DNA of 64,000 bases from Candidatus Sphingomonas colombiensis. Its GTDB lineage: Bacteria > Pseudomonadota > Alphaproteobacteria > Sphingomonadales > Sphingomonadaceae. Positions 18,278 to 28,009 of the stretch are shown here, piece after piece. The stretch lies in assembly GCA_029202845.1 (NCBI GenBank), contig CP119315.1, positions 3,255,001-3,319,000 on the forward strand, read 5' to 3'. Within the stretch, counting starts at the first letter, position 1; each line of letters starts with the position of its first letter. Under the pieces are notes generated by a model. That model saw nothing but the letters and a program-made list of their open reading frames with translations. It did no database searches and was not told the origin of the DNA. The position numbers and the translations under genes are program-made.

Positions 18278-21200
18278 GTGAGCACACCGATCTTCTACGA
18301 TCCGAGCGGCCGGCGGGGAACGCGTGCGCGGCGATCGGTGGCGGTGTTGATCGCGCTCATCGTGCTGGTGGCGATCGCGTTCGCCTCCACCCTTGTCGCT
18401 GTGCCCTCGGGCCCGGATCTGCCGTTGCCGTTTGCGCATCGTCAGGCGGAGCGTTTCAACCCGCATGCAACCCCGACCAAGGCCTCCTCGCGCTGGCTGC
18501 CGCGTCTTGTCCGCAGCACAAAAGCGACCAAGGGAACCGCGGGTAAGCCGGTAACGATCGGCTTCTACGTTTCCGGCAACGACGGCAGCATCGCTTCGCT
18601 CCAGCGCAATATCAACGCGCTCGACTGGGTCGTGCCGGCGCTGCTCACCACTGACGCGGCGGGCAATGTGATCCAGGCCCGCGCACCGCGTCTTTCGCAG
18701 GTCATGGCGGCGGCACAACGGCCGCCAAAGCTGCTGCCGATGGTGCAGAACATCGTCAACACGCAATGGGACGGCAAAGGCGCCGCCACGATGCTGCGCA
18801 GCAACTCACTTCGCAAAGTGGTGATCCAGCGGCTCGTCACGTTCGTTGCCGATCAGCATGCCGCTGGCCTGGTGATGGACTATGAGAACCTGCCGCCCGA
18901 GGTGCTTCCGGCCTATATCTCGTTTCTCAAGCAGTTGAATGACGCATTGCCGAAGAGCGCGACGCTGGCGGTCACCGTTCCCGCAGGCGAGCCCGAATGG
19001 CATCTCGCGAGCTTCGCCCGCGTGGTCGATAACGTGATCCTGATGGCCTATGACGAACATTGGCAGAGCGGCAAAGCCGGTCCGATCGCATCGCAGCCGT
19101 GGTTTGTTCAGGTGGTCGAGGATGCGCTGCATCAGGTCGGGCACGACAAACTGATCGTTGCACTCGGCAGCTATGGCTATGATTGGCATGACGATTTCGC
19201 CGACGCCATGTCGGTCGGCGAGGCTTGGCTCGCCGCGCGTAACAGCGGCGCTTCCGTCACCTTCGATCAGGCCAGCGGCAATGCCGGCTTCGCCTATAAT
19301 CAGGATGGCACGCAGCATCAGATCTGGATTTTAGACGCGGCGACGAGCTGGAACCAATTCGTCGCTCTGCGCCAGCTCGGCATCGCCAATGTCGCGATGT
19401 GGCGGATCGGCAGCGAAGACCCCGGCTTCTGGAATGCACTGGCCGCCTTCCGCACGAAATTGCCCAACAAGGTGCCGGTGCTCGACAAGCTTCAGGCCAA
19501 CCTCGACGTCGATGTCGAGGGTTCGGGCGAAATCCTGCGCATCACCGCCTCGCCTACCGACGGGCAGCGCATCGTCCATTACGACAAGCACGCGATGATC
19601 CGGCAGGAAGATTATCGCTCGCTCCCCACGCCTTATGTCGTCCAGCGTGCGGGCGCCGTGCCAAAGAAGATCGCGCTGACCTTCGATGACGGGCCGGATG
19701 CGACCTGGACGCCGAAGATGCTCGACATCCTCGAACGCGAAAAGGTGCCCGCCACCTTCTTCGTCATCGGCGAGAACGCCCTGCAGCATCCGCAATTGCT
19801 GCGCCGCATCGTCGCGGGCGGCTCCGAAATCGGCAACCACACCTACACCCATCCCAACCTCGCGCTAAGCGGCGAGCGGACGGTCGATCTGGAGCTGAAT
19901 ACGACGCAGCGGCTGGTGCAGGCCTATACCGGTCGCTCGATGACCCTGTTCCGCGCGCCCTATTTCGGGGACGCCGAGCCTACCACTGCGGACGAAATCG
20001 GCCCCGCGCTTATCGCGCAGGAACACGGCTATACGGTGGTCGGGCTACACGTCGATCCGAACGACTGGCAGCGCCCGGGTACGCAAGAAATCGTCCAGCA
20101 AGTGTTGCAGCAGGTCGACAACGCCAGCCCGGATCGCTCCACAAACGTAGTGTTGCTGCATGATGGCGGCGGCGACCGGCAACAGACCGTGGACGCGCTA
20201 CCGTCGATCATCGCCGGCCTGCGCGCGCGCGGATACAGTTTCGTCACCGCGTCGGGACTGGTGGGCATCCCACAATCGGTCGCGATGCCGGAGGTGAAGG
20301 GGCGCGATCTGTTCGCGGTGCGGACGGACGTCGGCATCTTCATCGGGCTGGCACTGTTGTCGGTGGCGCTGTCGTGGCTGTTCTATGTGGCGATCGTACT
20401 CGGCATCGCCCGCGCTGTGCTGATGGCCGGGTTGGCGTGGATCCAGACGCGCCGTCGTCGCGCCGTGCCGCCCGATTTCCACCCGAGCGTGTCTGTCATC
20501 ATCCCCGCCTACAATGAGGAGCGGGTGATCGTCTCGTCGGTGCGGCGGGTGCTCGCCAGCAATTATCCGGGGATCGAAGTGATCGTCGTCGACGACGGAT
20601 CGAAGGATCGCACCAGTGCGCTGGTTGCGGAATCCTTCTCCGACGATCCGCGCGTGACGCTGATGACGCTGGTGAACGGTGGCAAGGCGGCGGCGCTCAA
20701 CCGCGCGCTGGCGCAGGCGAGCAGCGAAGTGGTGATCGCGCTCGATGCCGATACGCAATTCGAGCCGGAGACGATCGCGCGCCTGACGCGCTGGTTCGCC
20801 GATCCCGCGATCGGGGCCGTGGCGGGCGATGCGCGCGTCGGCAATCGGGTGAACCTCGTCACGCGCTGGCAGGCGATCGAATATATCACGGCGCAAAACC
20901 TCGAACGGCGTGCACTCGCCGGATTCGACGCAATGACGGTGGTGCCCGGAGCGGTTGGCGCATGGCGGCGTGCGGCGCTGGAGTCGGTCGGCGGTTACCC
21001 AGAAAACACGCTGGCCGAGGATCAGGATCTGACCATCGCCATCCAGCGCGCTGGATGGCGGGTCTCTTTTGATCCGCGCGCGGTGGCGTGGACGGAGGCA
21101 CCTGAGACGTTCCGCTCGCTTGCCAAGCAGCGTTACCGCTGGGCGTTCGGCACGCTGCAATGCTTGTGGAAGCATCGCGGGGTAATCTCCAGCGGTAAAC

Positions 21201-21595
21201 CCAAGGGGCTCGCGCATGTCGGTCTACCGCAGGCGTGGCTGTTCCAGATTGCTTTCGCCGCGATTTCACCGCTGATCGATCTGGCGCTGATCGTCTCGGT
21301 CCTCGGCACGATCATGCGCGTTTCGCAACATGGCTGGGCGCAGACGAGCGGCGATGTCGGGAAGATGGGCATCTATTGGTTGTGCTTCACCGCGATCGAC
21401 GTGTTCTGCGGCTGGGTGGCTTATCGACTGGACGGACGGAAAACGCGCTACCCGGCATTCCTGCTCGTCGCGCAGCGGCTGGTCTATCGTCAGATCATGT
21501 ATTGGGTGGTGCTTCGCGCGATAAGTTCCGCGATCGGTGGCTGGGTGGTCGGCTGGGGCAAGCTCGAGCGTTCGGGGCGGGTGCAGGCGGCCTGA
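18278..21595 (+). CDS. GH18-like / polysaccharide deacetylase / GT2 fusion protein
   Basis: A 1105-residue fusion. Order: a membrane helix (about 20-42); a GH18-like domain (about 90-395) with FYVSGNDGS and GLVMDYENLP, the latter a reduced form of the DxxDxDxE motif; a NodB deacetylase (about 460-665) with LTFDDGPD and HTYTH; a membrane region (about 685-720); a processive GT2 (about 735-970) with VIIPAYNEE, DADTQFE, EDQD and QRYRW; then C-terminal helices. It likely makes and de-N-acetylates a beta-linked aminosugar polymer, as PgaB/PgaC do together. GTG start with GGGAAAG upstream. Confidence 0.88.
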   Translation: MSTPIFYDPSGRRGTRARRSVAVLIALIVLVAIAFASTLVAVPSGPDLPLPFAHRQAERFNPHATPTKASSRWLPRLVRSTKATKGTAGKPVTIGFYVSGNDGSIASLQRNINALDWVVPALLTTDAAGNVIQARAPRLSQVMAAAQRPPKLLPMVQNIVNTQWDGKGAATMLRSNSLRKVVIQRLVTFVADQHAAGLVMDYENLPPEVLPAYISFLKQLNDALPKSATLAVTVPAGEPEWHLASFARVVDNVILMAYDEHWQSGKAGPIASQPWFVQVVEDALHQVGHDKLIVALGSYGYDWHDDFADAMSVGEAWLAARNSGASVTFDQASGNAGFAYNQDGTQHQIWILDAATSWNQFVALRQLGIANVAMWRIGSEDPGFWNALAAFRTKLPNKVPVLDKLQANLDVDVEGSGEILRITASPTDGQRIVHYDKHAMIRQEDYRSLPTPYVVQRAGAVPKKIALTFDDGPDATWTPKMLDILEREKVPATFFVIGENALQHPQLLRRIVAGGSEIGNHTYTHPNLALSGERTVDLELNTTQRLVQAYTGRSMTLFRAPYFGDAEPTTADEIGPALIAQEHGYTVVGLHVDPNDWQRPGTQEIVQQVLQQVDNASPDRSTNVVLLHDGGGDRQQTVDALPSIIAGLRARGYSFVTASGLVGIPQSVAMPEVKGRDLFAVRTDVGIFIGLALLSVALSWLFYVAIVLGIARAVLMAGLAWIQTRRRRAVPPDFHPSVSVIIPAYNEERVIVSSVRRVLASNYPGIEVIVVDDGSKDRTSALVAESFSDDPRVTLMTLVNGGKAAALNRALAQASSEVVIALDADTQFEPETIARLTRWFADPAIGAVAGDARVGNRVNLVTRWQAIEYITAQNLERRALAGFDAMTVVPGAVGAWRRAALESVGGYPENTLAEDQDLTIAIQRAGWRVSFDPRAVAWTEAPETFRSLAKQRYRWAFGTLQCLWKHRGVISSGKPKGLAHVGLPQAWLFQIAFAAISPLIDLALIVSVLGTIMRVSQHGWAQTSGDVGKMGIYWLCFTAIDVFCGWVAYRLDGRKTRYPAFLLVAQRLVYRQIMYWVVLRAISSAIGGWVVGWGKLERSGRVQAA

Positions 21596-21664
21596 AGCCC
21601 CTCCCCGCTCAGTGCGCATCGACGCCGACTTGCCAGCGTAGCTTTCGCGCCTTACTCCCTTGCG

Positions 21665-23095
21665 ATGATCGCTTCAGAAATCGTTGCCGAACTGGATCGG
21701 CTCTACACTGCATCCGTCGCCCGGCTACAGCAGGCTCTCACCCGTTATCTCACCGATGGCACACCGCCGGCGCCGGAATCGCGCCGCGACGGCTCATTCG
21801 CTTATCCTGAAATCCACCTGCGCTATCGCGGACAGGATGATCGCCCCACGCCGCTGCGCTCGTTCGGGCGACTGGTCACGCCGGGCGAATATCGCATCAG
21901 CGTGACCAAGCCGGCGATCTTCGCCGACTATCTGACCGAACAGCTCACGCTATTGCTGGAGGATTACGAGGTCGACGTTCAGGCCGTTGCTGGCCGTACC
22001 GAAATCCCCTTTCCCTATGTTCTCGATCCCGGCCATGCGCTCGGCCTCGATGAGGTTTCGGCCGCGGAACTGGCGCGTTTCTTCCCGGCTACCGAACTTT
22101 CGCACATCGGCGATGAAATCGCGGACGGGTTGTGGTCCGCACCCGAGGATATCCGGCCACTCGCGCTGTTCGATGGCCTGCGCACAGATTTCAGCCTGGC
22201 GCGGCTGCGGCATTATACCGGGACGCCGCCGGAGCATGTGCAGCGTTACGTGCTGTTCACCAACTATCACCGTTATATCGACGAGTTCGTGCGCTGGTCG
22301 GTGGCGCAGGTAAACGGGGATTCGCGCTTCACGGCTCTGTCTGGCCCCGGCGGTGTGTTATTCCGTCCCGGAGACGACCCTGCGACACTGGACGACAGCG
22401 CATGGCGGCGATTGCAGATGCCGGCCTATCATCTGATCGCGCCCGATCGCAGCGGCATCACCTTGGTCAACATCGGTGTCGGCCCATCGAACGCCAAGAC
22501 GATCACCGACCATCTCGCCGTGCTGCGCCCTGACGCATGGCTGATGATCGGCCATTGCGGCGGCCTGCGCCCGTCGCAGCGGATCGGAGACTATGTGCTC
22601 GCCCATGCCTATCTGCGTGATGATCATGTGCTTGATGACGTGTTGCCGCCGGAAATTCCGGTGCCGGCGATCGCCGAGGTGCAACTTGCGCTCGCCCGCG
22701 CTGCGGAAACGGTATCGGGCCAGTCCGGCGAAGATCTGAAACGCCGCCTGCGCACCGGCACGATTGTCACTACGGACGACCGCAACTGGGAACTGCGCTA
22801 CAGCCGTTCCGCGCTGCGCTTCTCACTGAGCCGCGCGGTGGGCATCGACATGGAATCGGCCACTATCGCCGCACAGGGTTATCGCTTCCGCGTCCCCTAT
22901 GGCACGTTACTGTGCGTGTCGGACAAGCCACTCCATGGCGAGTTGAAGCTGCCGGGCCAGGCCAATCGCTTTTACGAACGCGCGATCAGCGAACATATGC
23001 GGATCGGCATCGAAACCTGCGAGGAGCTGCGTCGTGAGGGTGCGCGGCTGCATAGTCGCAAGTTGCGGGCGTTCAACGAGCCTCCTTTCCGCTGA
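21665..23095 (+). CDS. amn: AMP nucleosidase
   Basis: Cleaves AMP to adenine and ribose 5-phosphate, adjusting adenylate pools. The 476-residue length is that of Amn, with an N-terminal regulatory domain (to about 180) and a C-terminal phosphorylase-fold domain carrying VNIGVGPSNAKT, LMIGHCGGLRPSQRIGDYV and DMESATIAAQGYRFRVPYG, whose MESA segment binds ribose. It stands alone; the surrounding genes give no pathway context. Confidence 0.93.
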   Translation: MIASEIVAELDRLYTASVARLQQALTRYLTDGTPPAPESRRDGSFAYPEIHLRYRGQDDRPTPLRSFGRLVTPGEYRISVTKPAIFADYLTEQLTLLLEDYEVDVQAVAGRTEIPFPYVLDPGHALGLDEVSAAELARFFPATELSHIGDEIADGLWSAPEDIRPLALFDGLRTDFSLARLRHYTGTPPEHVQRYVLFTNYHRYIDEFVRWSVAQVNGDSRFTALSGPGGVLFRPGDDPATLDDSAWRRLQMPAYHLIAPDRSGITLVNIGVGPSNAKTITDHLAVLRPDAWLMIGHCGGLRPSQRIGDYVLAHAYLRDDHVLDDVLPPEIPVPAIAEVQLALARAAETVSGQSGEDLKRRLRTGTIVTTDDRNWELRYSRSALRFSLSRAVGIDMESATIAAQGYRFRVPYGTLLCVSDKPLHGELKLPGQANRFYERAISEHMRIGIETCEELRREGARLHSRKLRAFNEPPFR

Positions 23096-23155
23096 CGCAA
23101 CGACCGGCGGAGATGTGCGTTGATCCGCCGTTATCGTATTCAGGGAGAATATCGC

Positions 23156-23596
23156 ATGGCCGATACGCCGGAGACACCCAAACCCTCCACCCCGGCGCGT
23201 TCCACCGCGCGTCGACACGCCCCGCGCAAGTCCAGCGCCCCCAAGCCGGCGGCTGCGAAAAGCGCGAAGGCGAAACGAGCGCCGGCCAATCGGGCGGCAA
23301 GCGCCGCAAAACCTGCCTCCAAGGCCGCCGCGCCCGGGAAATCGAAACTGTCGGCCGCAGCCGGGAAGCTTTCGGAGGCGAGCGGGAAAATGGGCGGAAA
23401 ATGGGGCTCGGCCGCAATCGCCGGCGGTCTCGCAGTAGTCGGTGCAGCGGCCACCGCCGCGCTCCTCTCGCTGCGCGGGTCGACACCCAAGGCCCCCGCG
23501 AAGAAGGAAGGCGCGCATAGCCCCGATGGCCGCGACGCCTCCGCCTCTTTCCGCGCGGGCATCGCGGATGAGAACTCCATTCCCGACAAGCGCTGA
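23156..23596 (+). CDS. Histone H1-like Ala/Lys/Pro-rich protein with one membrane helix
   Basis: A 146-residue protein: residues 1-75 are Ala/Lys/Pro/Ser-rich like a histone H1 tail, followed by a hydrophobic helix (AAIAGGLAVVGAAATAALLSL, around 86-106) and a short polar tail. I start it at the ATG at 23156, 10 bases after GGGAG. It may be a DNA-binding or envelope-linking protein anchored by its helix; there is no recognisable catalytic domain. Confidence 0.7.
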   Translation: MADTPETPKPSTPARSTARRHAPRKSSAPKPAAAKSAKAKRAPANRAASAAKPASKAAAPGKSKLSAAAGKLSEASGKMGGKWGSAAIAGGLAVVGAAATAALLSLRGSTPKAPAKKEGAHSPDGRDASASFRAGIADENSIPDKR

Positions 23597-23604
23597 AGCG
23601 CGGG

Positions 23605-24360
23605 TCAGCCGGCGAGGAAATCCGCGATTGCCCGGCCCAGTTCTGGTTTGGTGACCGCGCTCATATGGTTGCCCGGTATTTCGACGTAGCGGGCATCGGG
23701 CAACGCGTCGGCCAGCGCGGCGGCCGATCCGTTGTCCGCATCGTCCACCCCATTCACGCATAGCGATGGCCAGGTGAATGCGGCGATCGATGCGATCGGC
23801 GTGCTGACAAAGGTATCAATCACGTTGAGCAGCGCGACGGGATCGCCGCCTGTGGTCTTCAGGAACGCTTCCGCCAGCCACTCAGCACTGCCGCGCGGAT
23901 GCTTGCCGAGGTTGGTCAGGATGTGGCGGAAATGGTCGGCGCGGCGATCCGCCGAGGTCAATCCGTCCAGCCCCATCCCCGCGAAAATCACGCGGCGCGG
24001 TGTGGCGCCGGTGGCGAGCATCCGCGATGTCGTCCGCGCGCCGAGCGAATAGCCGCCGAGATCATAATCGGTCAGCCCGAGGTGGGCGATCAGCGCGTGT
24101 CCATCTTTCGTCAGCGCATCCGGCGGATAAGCTGCTGGATCATGCGGGCGAGCGCTATCGCCATGCGCCCGCAGATCGGGCATGATCACCCGGAACCCTT
24201 TTTCGGCAAGCATCTGGGCATGCCCATAACGGATCCAATTGGTCCACGCGTCAGAGAAATATCCGTGGATCAGGACAGCGGGGCGCCCCTCACCCACTTC
24301 ACGCCATGCGAGCCGCCTGCCGTCGAAACTCTCGAAATAATGCGGTTCATTCGGGGACAT
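23605..24360 (-). CDS. Alpha/beta hydrolase
   Basis: A 251-residue alpha/beta-hydrolase. Oxyanion motif VLIHGYFSDAWTNW, nucleophile elbow GYSLGAR (Ser), and catalytic His in GNHMSAV near the end are visible. Substrate unknown. The start (ATG 24360) overlaps the end of the upstream GFA gene by 14 bases, so the two are translationally coupled. An upstream in-frame ATG at 24501 lies inside the GFA gene and is not credible. Confidence 0.87.
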   Translation of the reverse strand: MSPNEPHYFESFDGRRLAWREVGEGRPAVLIHGYFSDAWTNWIRYGHAQMLAEKGFRVIMPDLRAHGDSARPHDPAAYPPDALTKDGHALIAHLGLTDYDLGGYSLGARTTSRMLATGATPRRVIFAGMGLDGLTSADRRADHFRHILTNLGKHPRGSAEWLAEAFLKTTGGDPVALLNVIDTFVSTPIASIAAFTWPSLCVNGVDDADNGSAAALADALPDARYVEIPGNHMSAVTKPELGRAIADFLAG

Positions 24361-24790
24361 TTTTACCTGCTTCTCGCCAGCGTTCGACCAGCGCCTGATA
24401 TTCGTCACAACGGGTGCCCGGCAAGTCGCGCATGTCGAGCCACGCATCGTAGCGATGCTCGATCCCGAAATGGGCGGTTGGGCGGAAACGCGACGGATCA
24501 TCGAAGCTGCCCACGGTCAGATCGAGCTTGTCCGAGCCCGAAACATATTCGAACGTCAGTGGAGTGCCGCACACCGAGCAAAACCCGCGTCGCGCGATCG
24601 GCGACGACGCATAACGATCCGGCTCGCGCTCCCACCGCACCGCGGCTCGGCTCACGTTCTTGAATGCGATCGAAACACCGCCCGTCGCGCGCTGGCACAT
24701 CCGGCAATGGCAGAGATAGGCGTCGTCATTGTCGATCTTCGCGACATAACGGACGCGCCCGCATTGGCAGCCACCGGTCATCTCGGTCAT
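24347..24790 (-). CDS. GFA (glutathione-dependent formaldehyde-activating, DUF636) family protein
   Basis: A 147-residue zinc-binding protein with the family cysteines GGCQCGRVRY, CHCRMCQRATG and CSVCGTPL. Despite the name most members have no proven formaldehyde activity. The ATG at 24790 follows a strong GGAGGT. It forms an operon with the downstream hydrolase and is divergent from the MarR regulator. A second GFA gene lies at 28010. Confidence 0.9.
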   Translation of the reverse strand: MTEMTGGCQCGRVRYVAKIDNDDAYLCHCRMCQRATGGVSIAFKNVSRAAVRWEREPDRYASSPIARRGFCSVCGTPLTFEYVSGSDKLDLTVGSFDDPSRFRPTAHFGIEHRYDAWLDMRDLPGTRCDEYQALVERWREAGKNVPE

Positions 24791-24866
24791 CGCACACCTC
24801 CGGCCGCGCAGTTTCGCTAAACGGCGGCATGATTGCAAATTTTGCAAGATGCGGCGCTTCCATTAT

Positions 24867-24880
24867 ATAAGCACGCTTAT
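24867..24880. promoter_or_regulatory. Inverted repeat, candidate MarR operator/promoter
   Basis: ATAAGC-AC-GCTTAT is a perfect inverted repeat within an AT-rich stretch (24862-24885, TTATATAAGC... TTATTATATG). It lies 14 bases before the MarR start and between divergent genes. MarR proteins typically autorepress through such sites. The assignment is by position and symmetry. Confidence 0.5.
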
Positions 24881-24893
24881 TATATGTGCGCCT

Positions 24894-25343
24894 ATGACAG
24901 AAACATTCGGTTTCCTGCTGAGCGATACGTCGCGGCTGCTACGGCGCCGGTTCGATGAGCGGGCACGCTCGCTCGGCGCCACCCGTGCGCAATGGAAAGC
25001 GCTGCTGAGCATCAGCCGGCACGAGGGGATCAATCAGGGGAGCCTCGCCGACATCCTGGAGGTGGAGCCGATCACATTATGTCGCCTGATCGATCGGATC
25101 GAGGAATCCGGGCTGGTCGAGCGGCGGCGTGATCCCAATGATCGTCGGGCGTGGCAATTATTCCTCACGGACAAGGCTCACCCGATACTCGCCGAGCTTC
25201 ACGATACCGGTGCCGAGTTGTCTGCTCAGGCGCTCCGCGACATCCCCGAGGAATCGATCATTCAGCTGTCCGACGTATTGAACCGAATCCGCGAAAATCT
25301 CGCGGAACTGCCGCAGCCGGAGAAGGACTCCGCCCATGGCTGA
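24894..25343 (+). CDS. MarR family transcriptional regulator
   Basis: A 149-residue MarR protein with a winged helix (about 30-100): WKALLSISRHEGINQGSLAD, then LCRLIDRIEESGLVERRRDPNDRRA. Its 3' end overlaps the start of the HlyD/EmrA gene by 8 bases, so it heads an emrRAB-like operon and probably represses it in response to a toxic compound. The start is the ATG at 24894; the upstream ATG at 24849 would run through the operator. Confidence 0.9.
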   Translation: MTETFGFLLSDTSRLLRRRFDERARSLGATRAQWKALLSISRHEGINQGSLADILEVEPITLCRLIDRIEESGLVERRRDPNDRRAWQLFLTDKAHPILAELHDTGAELSAQALRDIPEESIIQLSDVLNRIRENLAELPQPEKDSAHG

Positions 25344-26414
25344 CGCTGATCCCAAACGCTCTTTCACTGCCGATAGTGAAATTTCCCTGGCGGAAGAAAC
25401 CACCGCCCCGCCCAAGCGCCGAGGCGTATCGCGTGTTGCGCTGATGCTCTGCGTGCCACTGGTGATCGCCGCGATCGGTGGCTATTTCTACCTTACCTCC
25501 GGCCGCTATATCTCGACCGATAACGCCTATGTCCGGCAGGACATGATCTCGGTCAGCCCCGATGTGTCTGGTCGTATCGTCGCAGTGAACGTGCGCGAGA
25601 ACCAGCAGGTGAAGGCGGGCGATGTGCTGTTCCGCATCGATCCCGAGCCCTATCGCATCGCACTGGCTCAGACCGAGGCCGACCTTTCCACCGCGCGGGT
25701 GCAGGTTTCGACCATGGCGACCGATACCGGCAGCGCCGCCGCCGATATTCAGAACGCGCGCGCCGAGCTGACGCTGGCGGAGGCAACGTATGGCCGGCAA
25801 ACCACGCTGATGAAGCAGGGCTTCACCACCCGCGCCTCTTTCGATGCAGCCACGCAGGGCGTTGCCGCTGCGAAAGCCAAGCTCGCGACGGCGGCGGCGG
25901 CGGCGGCGCGCGCACGCCAGCAGCTCGGCTCGGGCGGCGGCTCCGGGCAGCCTGCGGCGATCCAGGTTGCGCTCGCGAAGCGCGAAAAGGCTGCTTACGA
26001 CCTCGAACGCACCGTCGTTCGCGCCCCAAAGGACGGCACGGTCAGCCAAACCGGACGTTTGCAGGTGGGCAATATAACGCCCTCCGGCGTCCCCGCGCTG
26101 AGCCTCGTCGTCAGTCAGCAGGCGTGGGTGGAGGCGAACTTCAAGGAGACGGACCTCAATCACATGCGGGTCGGCCAACCCGCCGAACTGTCGTTCGACG
26201 CCTATCCGGGGTTGAAAGTTGCGGGCCATGTCCAGTCGATCGGCGCCGGCACCGGCAGCGAATTCTCGGTGCTCCCGGCGCAGAACGCCACCGGCAACTG
26301 GGTGAAGGTCACCCAGCGCGTGCCCGTGCGCGTCGCGATCGACGGCAATCCCGCCGCGCGCGATGATCGCCGGCCTTTCGACCGACGTGACGATCGACAC
26401 GAAGGAGCACCTGA
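25336..26414 (+). CDS. emrA: HlyD/EmrA-family efflux adaptor, 3' end frameshifted
   Basis: Periplasmic adaptor linking an inner-membrane MFS pump to an outer-membrane channel. It has one N-terminal helix (about 33-53), a biotinyl-lipoyl-like domain (STDNAYVRQDMISVSPDVSG), an Ala-rich coiled-coil hairpin and a beta-barrel. After AIDGNPA the frame goes wrong: as written it runs to 26538 with nonsense. Removing one base near 26358 restores AMIAGLSTDVTIDTK and removing one near 26405 gives a stop at 26412-26414 overlapping an ATG. I therefore read the true end as 26414. Both look like sequencing insertions. Confidence 0.85.
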
Positions 26415-27999
26415 TGCGCCTCCCGCAGCCGTCCCGCGCCGACGCGTCATCCGCCGCGCAGCGCTCCCCGCACGCTCGCCGCTGCTGCCGGTTAAGCATC
26501 GCGGCGTCCTGACCGATCGGCGTGCATGGGAGCGATGATCATGCAGATCCTCGACACCACGATCGCCAACGTCGCGCTGCCGCATATGGAAACCAGTCTC
26601 GGCGCCACCGCCGATACGGTGACCTGGGTGCTCACGAGTTATATCGTCGCCACCGCGATCGCGCTTCCCGCGACCGGCTGGCTTTCGGATCGGCTGGGCA
26701 GCCGCAATCTGTTTCTGATCGCGGTTGGCGGATTCATTCTTGCCTCAATGGCTTGTGGCACCGCCGTAAGCCTAGAAGAAATGGTGGTATTCCGCGTCTT
26801 CCAAGGCATCTTTCGCCGCGTTCATCAATCCATTGTCGCAAACCTCGATGCTGGATATCAATCCGCCCGAAAACGCGGCGAAGGCGATGAGTATCTGGGG
26901 CATGGGCGTGATGGTCGGGCCGATTTTGGGCCCGATGATCGGCGGGTGGCTGACCGAGAGCTACAACTGGCGCTGGGTATTTTACGTGAACGTGCCGGTG
27001 GGCGCGCTGACCTTCGCGCATCCTGTGGTTCCTTCTCCCCTCCCGGCCGCGCGCGCATCGATCCTTCGACTGGATGCCGGCTTCCTGTTCATCGGGATCG
27101 CGGTGGCGTCATTCCAGCTGATGCTGGATCGCGGGCAAGATCGGGATTGGTTCTCCAGCTGGGAGATCGTGCTCGAAGGGCTGATCGCCGCCGCATTCGC
27201 ATGGATGGGGATCGTTCATCTCGCGACCGCGAAGAAGCCGCTGTTCGATCGCCATCTGTTCGGCAACCGCAATCTGGTGACCGGCATGTTCTTCATGATC
27301 GTCATCGGTATTTCGACGATGGCGCCGATGGCGTTGCTGCCGCCGATGCTTCAACAATTGTTCGGCTATCCGGTGATCGATACCGGCATGATGATGGCGC
27401 CGCGCGGCGTCGGCGTTCTTTTCACCATGTGGTTGGCCGGCTCGCCTGATGGGCGCGAATCGATACGCGCTGGGTCATCATGTTCGGGCTCGCACTGTTC
27501 GCGGTCTCGCTGCGCTGGATGGCGGGATTCAGCCTTGCGATGGATTTTTGGCCGGTGATCACCTCCGGCTTCCTTCAGGGGCTCGGTATGGGGCTGGTGT
27601 TCATGCCGATGAACGCACTTGCCTTCGCCACGCTCGATAACCGTTATCGAACTGATGGTGCGAGCCTGCTCAATCTGATGCGCTCGATTGGGCAATCGGC
27701 AGGCATCTCCATGGTTACGGTGCTTCTCGCCCGCAACATTCAGGTGAGCCACGCGGACCTGGCGCAGCACGTAACACAGGACAAGCTGCCGCCACTCGAC
27801 TCTGGGGCAACTCGCGCAACTCGGCAGCCTCGGTGACAGCGTCTTCGCCTTCGCCGATGCGATGATCAATCAGCAGGCGGCGATGGTCGCCTATATCGAC
27901 GATTTCTACCTCATGAGCTGGATCAGCATCGCCGCAGTACCGTTGGTGCTGCTGCTGAAGAAGCCCAAGGGCAAGCTGGAGATCATCCACGCCGAATAA
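26414..27999 (+). pseudogene. emrB: DHA2/EmrB-type MFS drug efflux transporter, multiply frameshifted
   Basis: Reads as a 14-helix DHA2 pump if about seven or more indels are repaired. Pieces in three frames align end to end: PLLPVKHRGVLT, MGAMIMQILDTTIANVALPH, FAAFINPLSQTSMLDINPPE, RILWFLLPSRPRAHRSFDWM, GFLFIGIAVASFQLMLDRGQ, IDTRWVIMFGLALFAV and, after a last shift near 27806, a tail ending LLLKKPKGKLEIIHAE. Shifts lie near 26470, 26515, 26811, 27018, 27075, 27443, 27455 and 27806; most resolve as one extra base. Probably an intact gene in the organism. Operon with marR and emrA. Confidence 0.8.
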
Positions 28000-28009
28000 G
28001 GAATGGCCC

